A DNA stretch of 64,000 bases. It comes from Perkinsus marinus ATCC 50983 (Eukaryota; Perkinsozoa; Perkinsida; Perkinsidae). Shown here in pieces: positions 1 through 11,150 of the stretch. How positions within the stretch are numbered: the stretch's first letter is position 1; each line of letters opens with the position of its first letter. The position numbers were made by a program, and so were the translations under genes. The DNA is taken from positions 322,511-386,510 of the forward strand of contig NW_003217015.1 in the NCBI RefSeq assembly GCF_000006405.1, in the 5' to 3' direction. Under the pieces are notes generated by a model. That model was not told where the DNA came from and did not search any database. It saw only the letters and a program-made list of their open reading frames with translations.

Positions 1-3000
1 ACTCAAAAACTACAAGCATGAAAGATTAATGGCCATGCGATGCTTAGTGAACAACAATATATCAACTTTGCTCATCTCTTTAGAGCTCCTCTGGTCATTA
101 GCGGGCTTCGCTGGACTCGGAGAGTCCTTCTAGCGGGAACCCTGACAGATATGGAAATATGAGTTGAAGCACTCACTGGGCTCGACAACATCCATCGCTA
201 TGAGTTGATTACGATACGACGATGTTACGAAGTAGACGCTACCTTTACGAAGATCACCATAGGGAAGCATAACTCCGCACGATATTCGGAAACCACATTA
301 ATGATTCGTCGCAGCTACGCGGCATGCCATGAGCGACACAATAGGAGTGCCCTATGGCTTATAGAGAAATATAATGTCCTCGTCGAGAATCTGATCTAGG
401 GGGAATTGCCATCGTGGGAATCAGATCCAAGACTGCGACAAGGTTATCGCTTATGAAGAAACCAATGTGATCAGGTGAGCTGGAAGGTCTCGACTAAGAC
501 ACATAGCAAATTTTTGAAGGCCCCAGATCAGTCTTGGGCTTAGTCTTTTAGAAAAGTGTTGGCGCAAGGTAGATCACTTGTTGTTCCGGTGTTGCAGGCG
601 CTGAATGCTCGCGTGAGACTAACAGTCATAACATCATCAGACCACTGTACTGATGTCACAGAGGGTTTCTAACCGTGTCGGTTGATTATTACGTTAAGTG
701 AAGCTGCGAGCCTCGACAGTGTCGAGTCAATACCATTGGGGGCGTGTGACGATCACAGAGCCTCCCACCCGTGAGCGTCAAGGCATCGTAATGTCGGTTC
801 AAGCTTGACGGGCTAGGTTATCCTTCGTAAGTTACCAATTTACTTTTACTGTTGGAACTCAGGTCAGCAATCATGAGGAAAAATGATTGTTGGCTGGCCA
901 TCAAGGCACTCAGATCGATAATAAGTTAACCTCTATTAGAATCATAATTGACAACGACAGCTCGCGAATACTCGATATTTCCTACCCGAGAGCAACGAGC
1001 TTCTGTCACACTTGAAGAAAAAAATCAAGCGTGAACTCTGCAAGGGTGCCTCGAAGTGATCGAGAGGTGGAGAGAGATCGCACGAATAACGGGATATTCT
1101 CGATTCCCGAACAACAACATCACCATGAGCTATTCATCAATACTCAAAGAAATACTGACTGAAAATACTTACTAGGAGGACTAATGATAAGATGTGTAGC
1201 AATCAAACTATGTGTCTCAGCGTCATGAGATTCCCTCCAATGGAAACATTTAGAGCATCGGCCGAGTACCAATACACTAACTTTCTGAGATCATCAACAG
1301 ACTTGCATTGTCGGGCAATACGTCGTCGTGTAGTTACTGAACTCCTTCCAAAGATATTCTATGACTTTAGTCCCCGGTCTAGTGTTTACCACTTGATACT
1401 CAGGCCAGCCGTGTACGACGTGTTTGACATAAAAAGCCGCCTGAATCTCCTGCATGGCACCACAGGAAACACTAATAGTTACCCATGCAAGCGGCTTTGA
1501 AAATTGGTACTGTAAGTACATCTCATCAGGGGGCTGAATGTAGCCAGAGTATAAACCTTTCGGGTCCACAAGATAGCAGCGCATGAGACGAATATGAATT
1601 GGAGAGAACGGATCAACATGTATGTTGGAGAATAACTCTGAGTAGGAGTTGTAGGATGTGACACCCTATCTTCTCCTTGCAGCTAATGAAGATGATGACG
1701 AAGAATCATTTGATCCCGGGACGAGGCTGCGTAGCCGGAAATTCGGATGCACGCCGACGGCGTGACACCGTATGCGTCATTTCGCGCCACGGGGGCGCGA
1801 TTTCCTACATGTTGACATATGAGTTTTGGAGCCAAATTCGACTCAGTAACACACGTTATTAGCGTATCGTCGTCGATCTGTGTTCAGTGAAGGATCTACA
1901 CAGAGCGTTGGTAAACACACGTAGTCAACCTCTAAGGACCTAACCTTAATCACCTATGGACTGTGAACCCGAAAATATTCCGAAATAACGAAATGTCATG
2001 CGTTCGAGTCACTGACGTAGACAACATATACGTGAAGCACCATAGGAAAGAAATTGCAGTCTTCGGTGTAGCGGTGGCACTATTAACTATTGCTGCTTGT
2101 AAATTGCCAATTTACGTGGAAATTGTGAGAGATGACATGATCCCACGTATTCGCACACGTACATTAGACAGTTCCATTGAGATTTGCGGCGCAAGTCTTG
2201 CGCCACGAACCTCGTTTGCCCCTAATCGTTGCATAAAACGGCTCGCAGCCCTCAAAGTAAAATTTATAAAATAAGAAACTTGAATATCCACCAAAACGGC
2301 GTACATTCCTTTGTTGAGGGAGAGCACTTGCAATACAAGGATCAGCCTTCGATTAGTGAACAGAACAGATCAGTCTACGAACCAATTTGTGCGGAGGCGG
2401 GAACTTACGACAACGGTCAACTGGCAATGATCCATCACTATAAAGTGTACGCATTCACATTGGCGCCGCCGAGCTTGAGGCTTCACATCTCTCGCAACTG
2501 TCTAAGACAAAACTCAAGAAGCAATCATAGGCTCGTGCATTCTGCTTCCTTTTTTTTCCGACAGGTTCGATAGTGTAACCTCCTCCACGCATGAATCTTG
2601 TGGTCTCATTTTCGCAATACTATGTACCTAACTAGTACTCCCTAGTACACTCCAATGGGAGTTCCTCAACAGAGGATTCACTACCCCTTAGTGGGGGCCC
2701 CCACTCCTAATGGCGCAGTGATTTCACTGTTAGTGTTATTTTGTTCGGTGAACTGAATAGGGACTACACCTTACATTACATCTGCATTGAACTCAACATC
2801 GCACGCGACAAGAGCTTTCCTCCTCCCACATTGAGAAACTCGATGCAACAAATCACTCAATGTGCATGCCATTTGAATTGTTCATCACGAATCGTTATCA
2901 GAATCCATGTCAGAGTCGGAGTCATCACTGACACTCCCACGAGGTCTGAGAGTTCGCAATTATGGGCAAGTGCATCTTAGTGAGATTATAGCCTCACTTG

Positions 3001-3275
3001 GCCAACCACATGCCTGCCAGAATACCACACGCCGCGGCGCCACCCAATACAAGCATTGATATTTGTTCTGCTGCCTTGTTCGCCTCGTTAGCATATCTGT
3101 TACGACTGTTGTTGTAAATCATCATCGATTCACAATAAGGATCCCTTCAGAATTTCAAACGCCCTACGATGGTCTCCGGAAGTGTTCTGGGAGAAAAGCT
3201 CCCTCTTTGAATCACCATGCTTGTTCTACTCACGGCTTCGATAAAACACAAACTGAAGACTATCCAGACAGGTGC
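1..3275. other. Gene-poor left flank
   Basis: No reading frame here shows a recognisable domain, signal peptide or credible splice structure. The longest open stretches are about 100 codons and look random. One sharp palindrome (AGTGGGGGCCCCCACT, 2690-2705) is the only structured sequence I noticed. A short unrecognised exon could be missed. Confidence 0.5.
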
Positions 3276-3735
3276 TTATGAAACCTCATTCGTGAAGTGA
3301 CTCGCAAACAATATGAAGCTTGACCCATGACCCCCACAACGGTACGAATCGCCGCTGACGCTGACGCTGGGTGGCTCAGCAGAAGTCGGTCCGTATGCAT
3401 TCACAGGCTGCTGTTGCAGACCAGGACCAGGCCCACTTTGAGGCGGAGGAGCTCCTACTCCTGGTGGGAGTGTTGACGCCGGTGGGGGCGGTCCGAAGCC
3501 TGAAGGAAATATCATCTCCTCCCGATAACAGTAGCAATGAGACTTCACCTGTGGGACCAATTCCCGGAGGCGCGCCTGGGAATTGCACCGGTCCAGGAGG
3601 CGCCACGCCGAGCGCGAACGATGACCTGTAGCAGGCAAACACGTATGAAACCATATCTAATTTCATGTCACTATAATGTGTCGCACGTACGCCGATAACA
3701 GGTATAAAAACGACCAGAGACAAGGAGATCATCAA
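3276..3735 (-). CDS. Small secreted proline/glycine-rich protein (2 exons)
   Basis: The model starts at the ATG at 3735 with a hydrophobic leader (MISLSLVVFIPVIGVRA) that looks like a cleavable signal peptide. A 49-nt GT-AG intron (3500-3548) joins two frames so that a Pro/Gly-rich tract runs on unbroken (GAPPGIGPTG, then FGPPPPASTLPPG). The C-terminal part contains GPTSAEPPSVSVSG and ends at a TAA at 3276. The predicted length is about 136 residues. No enzymatic domain is visible, and I do not recognise the family. Low-complexity secreted proteins of this kind are common in parasitic protists, where they may coat the cell or act outside it, but that role is inference. The clean frame change at the intron is the main evidence that the locus is real. 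It stands alone in a gene-poor region. Confidence 0.5.
3500..3548 (-). other. 49-nt intron of the proline-rich gene
   Basis: The donor is GTGAAGTC and the acceptor is TTCCTTCAG. Removing it keeps the Pro/Gly-rich composition on both sides in one frame, while reading through does not. Confidence 0.6.
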
Positions 3736-6326
3736 ATTGCTTCTATTGACCCACTGAGAGATTCCTTAAAACAACCTCATTATCGAGGTCAACTCGTTGG
3801 GCCAGTTTACTCGGCGACGGTCTCCGGCGTGTGTGAAGGGACAGTCACGTTGTGTCGACGCAACACCTAGCGCTATTCAGCAGTGATTCAAAGTTCTTCC
3901 GGGATGTTGGGTTACATCCCACCTTCGCCTCAGTTATTTGTCGTCCTTTTTTTCCAACCTCCCGCCCACCCTGGCGATGTGGTGTGGCACCTCACGTTCC
4001 GTGTGAGGTTGGCCCCATCACATTGGCCGAGGATCACACGTGTTTAGTGTCATCCTCCGGCGCACGACCCAACGCCGGGGAGGAAGGGAGCCGGGTAAGT
4101 ATTTTGTAGCATATATATTTCCATATTTTCTACAATGATAGAAAACAATCTCCAATTTTTGGTATTGCTTCGATACTGGTGCAGCTTTGCATAACGTTGA
4201 TGACAAGTCTGTACTACAGGCTGTAGTCTACAGCATACGACCTCTACTCCGACATATAGCGACTCGGACACCCCTGCTCTGTGTTGCAGTATATGTTTGG
4301 ACCTCGGGAGTTACCTCACTACATACAGCGTAGGATAGAAAAGTACAAGAACCAATAGGACGTTTCTTATGAGACTTACTCAGCAGGCCTGTTTGTGTCT
4401 GCATAAGTGCTATCATCCTCAACCGATCGAGCCGCGAAAGTAGTGAACTGACTGAAGGAAGGGTTTAGGGAACGTCTATGAGAATCCTACATCTACTGAG
4501 TGGTGATGAGGTGACACTCCAGTCAAAAGATGATTATACGATGAGACGAGAGACTCCAGCATAGAGGAACTGACGGGTTATACCGGGACCGGGACAAGGC
4601 GCGGATGGTATTTAATATAAGCTACAGTACGCTGGAGGGTAATGCGAGCTCAACAGTCGTAGAGCAGGAAAAGATGCTACACCGAAAAAAGAGTTTTTAT
4701 GCAAGAGCAAGAACAATCACTGTCCATGTCACTGTCGGAGTCACCTCGGGTTTCGCTCCCCCTCTGGGAAGCGACAGGCAGCTGTGTGAATTTCGCACCG
4801 TTTGAGAGAGCGATTTGCATTGCACTCACCCACGGAGTCATAGTCTGATCAACGCTCCCAGCGAGACCGCGGCACCTCCCCTCATTATAAGCAATATAAT
4901 AGACTCCTTATAGACAACAGTGAGTTCGTTGTAGTCCTCATCAAGCTGCAGCTTGTTCTCTCCAAGTTTGCTCTTCTTACTGAGTTCGTGACATGTGCTC
5001 CGACATCCACGCCTCGAAGGATCGAGTATTATGGAATACCGTCTATGCGCTCCGGATCAGCCTTCGTTGAACACTTCAGCATTTTTCAAGTTTCCCCAAA
5101 TAGAGCTGGCATCATCCAGGTGAAGACACCAACTGATGCATCGAGGCACTTCGATATCACAAGCTTGCGATTGGAAAGCAGTAACGGTTCCAGCCTTAGA
5201 CCTCCACTCAAAATTCGATTCTCGTGCTTTCCCCATGCCTTCTCTATGATACCAAAAAACCCACAGAATGGGACTAAAGACGCAGCATATACTTACCAAA
5301 AGCTATATTGGGTATGCGGCTACCCCTCAGCTTTGCTTCATATATAGTCTCCCATCGCCCACATCATCCCAGTGCCTTTAGTATAAGAGAATGTTGTCAT
5401 GTTAGGCCTAGACCTTACAAGGGTGATTGAAGTAATGGATATACTCACCGTCAACTATACGACTATCCTCTCTAACGATTAACCCTATACCTGTCAAGCG
5501 TGTCCTCGTCTAGGGATTATCATCAAGAGAATATCATTGCCATAGGTCTGTCTTTAGAGTGCCAAACAATCAGAGTAGATATAAACATACCACGACTATG
5601 AGAGCAATCACGACACCGTATCGAGTACCACTCTCATACATGAATCCAAGTCCAACCAACATTCTCCTCCATGCGCCGTGTATAATAGACTTGTATTTGA
5701 ATCGCTTTTCGAGTTAGCAAAAGTTCAACCTTTACGTTTATCCCATCCATATAACGACACAACTCCTCTAGTGTAAAACAATTCGATGAGTCTGAAATAT
5801 ATAGTCATTTGCCACTACCATAAACAGGGCCAACTGGGACCTTCTAAGGCAGTAACTCACTTAGAATAAGATCATCAGGGAGGAAAGCAATCCACAGCAA
5901 GATGGGAAGATCGGTACCAGAAGCTAAGAGTGAGCCTAGTCCGGCTACTCGGTGAACAGGAAGTCGTCGTCAAAACTATAATCGTCAAGACAAAAATAAT
6001 ATACCTATAGTCACACCAAGTAGAGGAAACAGGACCCACTCCACTCCTTGATACATGATAAAAAGTCGCAAGCCACAAGAGTAGATTGCTTCTCAGCACT
6101 ATGAATAATAACAAGAACATCACCATCACATCGCAGGAGGAGACCCCTGCTCAACGATGATGTACTATGTCTAAGACTAAGTGTACTTCATACTTTTATC
6201 GACATTGGAACTATCAGCAGCATTTAGCAGAGAAAAACAGTAAAGTAAACAGCTCGATATTGTGGATGGAAGAGCTTGCAGGATTTGCTGTAGGACAGCA
6301 GGCTAATTGGTAGCCATTACTCTGCC
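3736..6326. other. Intergenic, no gene seen
   Basis: I see no frame with domain-like content or convincing splice signals over these 2.6 kb on either strand. The right end is the 3' flank of the first transporter gene. Confidence 0.45.
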
Positions 6327-7916
6327 TTAGCTGCTCCAGAAACCCAATAACCACCAATAGCCGAAGCCAATGCTGATGAGTTCAACGAAATTAATACACA
6401 GAACAACTATTCCGCAACCCCACCACTGCTTATTAGTAACATATCCCAACCCGAAGAAAGCTGGATTAGGAGCTGAGGTATAGGGCGTCAGATTGCCTGA
6501 CCACGTGCATGTTGCCAAAGCACGACATACAACCTCAGGATTCACACCAGCTGACAGAGCGATCTGGATGAACGCAGGGTAAAGGGCTGAGACATGGGCC
6601 GTGATGGAAGCGAAGACATACTGTGTCGCATAAAAAATAAGGCATACAACCAACAGGCATGCATAGGGTGGCAATGAGCTGAGATCAATGAGGTCAGCTA
6701 GCCAGATCCAAAAGCCTTTAGCCTTCAACTCAGATGCCAACATAACCAGCACTGAGAACCATAACAGAAGATTGAAGGCTCCTTTATTCGAGATCACGTT
6801 GTCCTTAATAGTAATTACTCCACACAATAACATCACTGATACGCCCATAGCAGCTACTTCTGTGCTTGAGAACGGGAACACAGACTTCACCGTAGACGAT
6901 AGAATCCACAATAGCACAACACCGATGAAGACTGCTAGCATGGTAATCTCCAACGGCTTCATACGGCCCATTTCCTTCAATTGGTCCCCTGCGACTCTCT
7001 TGGCCTCAGGGGTCCTCTTAATCTCTGGTCTCAAGAGGAAGTACATCTCAATAGGTACTAATGCCAACACAATGATGCCAACAGGTGCTTGTGAAGCTGC
7101 GAATGATACCCATGAGAGGTGAACTCCAACGTCCTCCATAAAGGTAACCATCATCGCATTCCAGGCGCCACCAGTTAGCCAACAAGGTGCAGCTAAGGCG
7201 TTAGCGGTGATCTCTACCATCACAATGTAAGTTCCTATACGATTCTGAGTGCCCATCTCGGGATCAGATTGGAAGGCATCCCTAGCCAATGGATGCAAGA
7301 TTGGTAGCATCACACCAGCCCCTCGTGCTGTACAAGAAGGGATAGCCAAAGCTAATACTAGCTCACAGATACAAATACCATAACCCAAGCCAATAGTCGT
7401 AGACCCGACATACTTGAGAACGATGAAGCACATACGCTTGCCTAAACCAGTGGTTACGAAACCAGCAGAGATAAAGTAAGCAAAGATGATGAGCCAAACC
7501 GAAGAGTTTGAAAAGCCTGACAGCATCTCAGCTGTGGACAACACTCCCGTCACTGAGCAAATACCAATTGCGACTATACAAACACCAGCAAGTGGTAGTG
7601 GCTCCAAGACGGCGGCCACGATAGTACATAAGAAGACGATGAAGAGATCCCATGTATTGGAGCCAAGTCCTGGCGGAACGATCCACCACAGTATCAAACC
7701 CAATATGAAGATTCCAGCAAGAACAGGCAAGTTAGCCCCCGGCCAAACATTCTTGTGCCAGTCTCGCAGCTGTTGCCATCTGGTCTTGAAAGTACTCTGC
7801 TTGTGACCCTTCGATTCGGTTGCCAAGTTTGTGGATGATGGTGAAGACCCAACGACCTCCTCCTCAGACATAGGTAACCCACTAGGTTCGACGCCCTTGA
7901 CCACTTCCGTTGGCAT
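6327..7916 (-). CDS. DASS/SLC13-type dicarboxylate transporter, copy A
   Basis: This intronless gene encodes 529 residues. It has a hydrophilic N-terminal tail of about 60 residues, then a dozen or so hydrophobic segments. Family marks of the divalent anion:Na+ symporter group (CitT, SodiT1 and plastid 2-oxoglutarate/malate translocator relatives) are present: LEPLPLAGV near residue 105, the first hairpin motif AIPSCTARGAGVMLPI near 190-205, and the pseudo-repeat motif SGNLTPYTSAPNP near 475. The second position of the first SNT-like motif is Cys (PSCT) where many family members have Asn. Likely substrates are C4/C5 dicarboxylates such as malate, succinate or 2-oxoglutarate. Plasma membrane or organelle placement cannot be told from sequence, and no obvious transit peptide is seen. 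It is the leftmost of three same-strand paralogues separated by roughly 1.6-1.7 kb, with a decayed copy between A and B. Confidence 0.85.
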   Translation of the reverse strand: MPTEVVKGVEPSGLPMSEEEVVGSSPSSTNLATESKGHKQSTFKTRWQQLRDWHKNVWPGANLPVLAGIFILGLILWWIVPPGLGSNTWDLFIVFLCTIVAAVLEPLPLAGVCIVAIGICSVTGVLSTAEMLSGFSNSSVWLIIFAYFISAGFVTTGLGKRMCFIVLKYVGSTTIGLGYGICICELVLALAIPSCTARGAGVMLPILHPLARDAFQSDPEMGTQNRIGTYIVMVEITANALAAPCWLTGGAWNAMMVTFMEDVGVHLSWVSFAASQAPVGIIVLALVPIEMYFLLRPEIKRTPEAKRVAGDQLKEMGRMKPLEITMLAVFIGVVLLWILSSTVKSVFPFSSTEVAAMGVSVMLLCGVITIKDNVISNKGAFNLLLWFSVLVMLASELKAKGFWIWLADLIDLSSLPPYACLLVVCLIFYATQYVFASITAHVSALYPAFIQIALSAGVNPEVVCRALATCTWSGNLTPYTSAPNPAFFGLGYVTNKQWWGCGIVVLCINFVELISIGFGYWWLLGFWSS

Positions 7917-8439
7917 TACCTCTCAATGAAAGAGACAAAATTAAAACTGATTATCAAGCAACCTCGAACGATAATAACAAAATCAACAATTCCTACATCT
8001 ATATCCAGCACTAGCGCAAAGAGAACTAATACCGCTAGATACGTTCCGTAGTGGAGACCTGCTCCACATCACAACAACAACTTTAGATGGACCCTCCAAC
8101 TACTCCATGTAACATACCAAAACTATTTCTCAGTACAACCAAAGATGACTCTCCCATACAACACATATTCGGAATACCATAGCATTTCCTGTTCGTTCGA
8201 CTGGTTTCTTCACATGCCCTAAGTACCGTACCATCGCTCCATAGTATCTTCAGCTGCACAAGGATGATATTTACGACACAGTGGAGCACTTCGAGCCTTT
8301 CATGGATGGCACTTTTGTATTGAAATCATTTTGTATATGCTTAGATGATTCAGAGGCGTATCCCTTGAAGAGATCCCTCATTTTCATAGAACGTTTCATT
8401 TCTTCTTGGCACGAATGAGCCCGCAATCCAATGATTGGA
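7917..8439. other. Spacer between transporter A and a decayed copy
   Basis: This covers the upstream flank of copy A. No coding signal is seen. It probably contains A's promoter, but I recognise no core element. Confidence 0.4.
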
Positions 8440-8890
8440 ATTAGGCGGACACTCGGCACTGCCGAGTGTTCAGGCCAACATGAACAGCACACCACACCAA
8501 AGGAACAGATCTCAGGCTCCCAGGAACAGATCTCAGGCTCCCAGGAACAGATCTCAGGTTCCCATATTGACAACAGTATCCCTCTTGACATCTAGAAAAC
8601 CTGTCATTAGCATAATACGAAAATCAAGAGTGGTCACACCTGTGGTGTTATAGGGCACAGAATCGGTAGAAGATGCCACAACGTGACGATTTCGAAGATC
8701 CCAACATGGCCCATCTCAGCCAATTTCTCATTGGCCAGATGCTTTGCTCGTGGTGTTCTCTCGATCTGTGGAGGATACTAGGTCGGTGGTAGAATCCCCA
8801 AGAGCGTCATGCTAGCAGCCCACCGACCCAACTCAGATGCACTCCGACATCTCTCATGAAGTGAGCCATCTAGCGGTCGGTGTCGTCACA
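8440..8890 (-). pseudogene. Decayed DASS transporter fragment
   Basis: Read on the minus strand, broken pieces align in order with the middle of copy B. MAHFMRDVGVHLSWVG (about 8820-8875) matches the loop ending DVGVHLSW of copy A. PPQIERTPRAKHLANEKLAE (about 8700-8770) matches PPEIKRTPEAKSIANKKLAD. VPYNTTGV and FLDVKRDTV (about 8580-8660) match VPYSTTGV and IIDVKKDI. DLFLWCGVLFMLA (about 8460-8520) matches DLFLWFGVLLMIA, followed directly by a stop. The N- and C-terminal thirds are missing and the pieces are not in one open frame. It is therefore a partial relic of a tandem duplication, now in the spacer between copies A and B. Confidence 0.8.
8501..8563. repeat. 21-bp tandem repeat, three copies
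   Basis: The unit AGGAACAGATCTCAGGCTCC plus C is present three times, the third with one change. It lies inside the decayed transporter copy, where the unit corresponds to codons for the D-L-F-L-W segment. It is therefore a local triplication that happened within the relic. Confidence 0.9.
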
Positions 8891-9596
8891 TTCTCAGTTC
8901 TATTCCATACCAGAATGATAATTTGGTCGTCCCCGTTAATTCAACACAGAAACTACTTCCACTCTCCCTGGCTATTAACGGAGTAACACAGCAACTACTC
9001 GAGTGGACCTTTATACTCTGTTCTGAGTGAACAACAACACGAACTCTACTTTGTACAACAACCTCGATCCTTCACCCAATTGTTGACAGCAACAACAAAA
9101 GCGATTACAACATCACACTATCTTACCCGAAGGTGTACCCGAGCTTCCATGTCACCAACACAACACGCAATGAGAGCAGAAGTGTAATAGTCACTTCGGA
9201 TGAAGCGAACTGTCACGGTACTAACCTGGACAGTATCATTCAATGATCCTTCACGACCCTTCCACAACTACGACAGCAGATGAGGGAAAGACCCGCAAAG
9301 AACCTATAAGCGGAAACAATCGTAACTGATCCTATTGAGGCACATCTGTACGATGATTTCGCAATGCTAAATAACCAGCAACTAAAGAATACACAATGCA
9401 CAACCGGATGCAAGCACAGTTATCAGTGACGTTATCCAGGAGTAGTATTGTCAGTAGGAAGAGTAGTAGAAGACACAGTGTTGTAAGAATAGTGCGATAC
9501 ACTATATATAACATGAGAAACGACGGAAGAATCGTCAAATCTCAGCTGTATAGTAATAGTACAGACGTTGTAGTCTGATATGCGGCATTGACCAGT
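8891..9596. other. Spacer left of transporter B
   Basis: No coding content is recognised. The sequence is rich in short AAC/ACA runs. It is the 3' flank of copy B. Confidence 0.4.
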
Positions 9597-11150
9597 TTAC
9601 CAGAAACCCAGTAACCACCAATAACCCCAGCCGACAGTGTTGATGTAGACAACGTTGCAGATCATCACACAGACACCTTGCAACATCCATCTGGATAATT
9701 TCACATATCCCATAATGTAATATGGGGGGTTAGAGGAAGATGTGTAATGTGTCAAATGACCGGATAGAGTCGTGTATGCTAAAGCACAGCAGCCGAGTTC
9801 CATAGGGACACCGGCATGCTGCATAATCTCGAGGAACAAAGAGAACATAGCAGAAACATGTGCAGTAATTGACGCGAAGAGATATTGGGATATATAGAAG
9901 ATGAACGTACATATCCACACAGCCGCGTAAGGAGGAAGAGAAGAGAGATCAATCTTGATAGCGAGCCATTGGAAGAAACCAGTATCCTTAAGCTGAGTAG
10001 CAATCATAAGAAGAACACCGAACCACAGGAACAGATCCCAGGCGGAGTTGTTCTGAGCAATATCCTTCTTAACGTCAATAATGCCGAGTAGAAGCAACAT
10101 GGACACACCCAAGATAGCAACACCAGTGGTACTGTATGGCACATAATCGATCATGGACGAAACAATCCACAATATAATAATGCCAATGAACACACAGAGC
10201 ATTGCGATCTCTTGCTTCGACATAGATCCCATATCAGCGAGCTTCTTATTAGCGATACTCTTGGCCTCAGGAGTCCTCTTGATTTCAGGAGGCATGACGC
10301 AGAATACGACCAAAGGAGCATAGATAAGAGTGATGATACCGAGAGGGGCCATACTGTAAGCCCAACCACCCCAACCGATATTCACACCAACATCAGCACA
10401 GAACTTGGCCATCATAGCGTTCCAAGCACCACCAGTAAGCCAGCAAACAGAAGAACTGGTATTGGCAACGATTTCGTTCATAACAAGGAAAGTACCGATC
10501 TTTTTCTCGGTACCCTTAGCAGGATCTGAATCGAAACCTTCCTTCAACAAAGGGGTGACAATAGGCAACAGGATACCAGCAGCACGAGCAGTTGAGGAGG
10601 GGATGGCAATGGCCAATACGAACTCGCACAAGCAGAAACCATAAGCGAGACCGAGAGTGGTCGATCCGAGATACTTCAAAATGATGAAGCAAATTCTCTT
10701 ACCCAAGCCACTAGTTACAAAGCCACTAGCAATGAAGAATGCCATAACGACCAACCACACTGTATCGTTACCGAACCCAGACAGAACCTCGTCGGTTGTT
10801 AGAATGCTAGTAACGGTACAGAAGCCCAAACCTACAATACAACTGGCCGACATCGGCAAGGGTTCCAAGACAGCACCCAGAATGATGACCAGGAAGGCAA
10901 CAAACACTTGCCAAGTGTGGGGCTCCAAATCAGAAGGATGAACCCACCACAATGCAAGAGCTATAATAGCAAGGAGGATGAAGATAGGGATATTGATACC
11001 CTTCCATTCATGCTCCTGCCAGTACTCGAACTTCTCCCAGGTTTGGCCAACTTTCGACTTCTTGAAGCTTTCCGCCCACCGAGTAGTCCATTTTACTGGC
11101 TTCTCTTCGTGTACATCCGACTCGTAGACAGGTAGGTCTTCCTCGGACAT
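9597..11150 (-). CDS. DASS/SLC13-type dicarboxylate transporter, copy B
   Basis: This intronless gene encodes 517 residues from an ATG at 11150. The charged N-terminal tail (about 50 residues) carries MSEEDLPVYESDVHEEKPVK. Hydrophobic segments follow, as in copy A. Motifs are LEPLPMSASCIVGLGFC, the hairpin motif IAIPSSTARAAGILLPI, and near the C-terminus SGHLTHYTSSSNPPY, ending GWGYWWLLGFW. The motif corresponding to SNT reads PSST. It is clearly a paralogue of copies A and C and the closest intact relative of the decayed fragment at 8.4-8.9 kb, since both share PYxTTGV. The likely role is transport of dicarboxylates or citrate-type anions across a membrane. The differing tails of the three copies suggest separate regulation or location, which is inference. 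Confidence 0.85.
   Translation of the reverse strand: MSEEDLPVYESDVHEEKPVKWTTRWAESFKKSKVGQTWEKFEYWQEHEWKGINIPIFILLAIIALALWWVHPSDLEPHTWQVFVAFLVIILGAVLEPLPMSASCIVGLGFCTVTSILTTDEVLSGFGNDTVWLVVMAFFIASGFVTSGLGKRICFIILKYLGSTTLGLAYGFCLCEFVLAIAIPSSTARAAGILLPIVTPLLKEGFDSDPAKGTEKKIGTFLVMNEIVANTSSSVCWLTGGAWNAMMAKFCADVGVNIGWGGWAYSMAPLGIITLIYAPLVVFCVMPPEIKRTPEAKSIANKKLADMGSMSKQEIAMLCVFIGIIILWIVSSMIDYVPYSTTGVAILGVSMLLLLGIIDVKKDIAQNNSAWDLFLWFGVLLMIATQLKDTGFFQWLAIKIDLSSLPPYAAVWICTFIFYISQYLFASITAHVSAMFSLFLEIMQHAGVPMELGCCALAYTTLSGHLTHYTSSSNPPYYIMGYVKLSRWMLQGVCVMICNVVYINTVGWGYWWLLGFW

Noticed and set aside
1963-2274. Plus-strand open frame of about 100 codons
   Set aside because: It starts from GTG, shows no domain and no compositional sign of coding.
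5875-6129. Hydrophobic minus-strand frame suggesting a membrane protein
   Set aside because: Hydrophobicity follows from T-rich sequence. It has no family resemblance to the adjoining transporters and no splice support.
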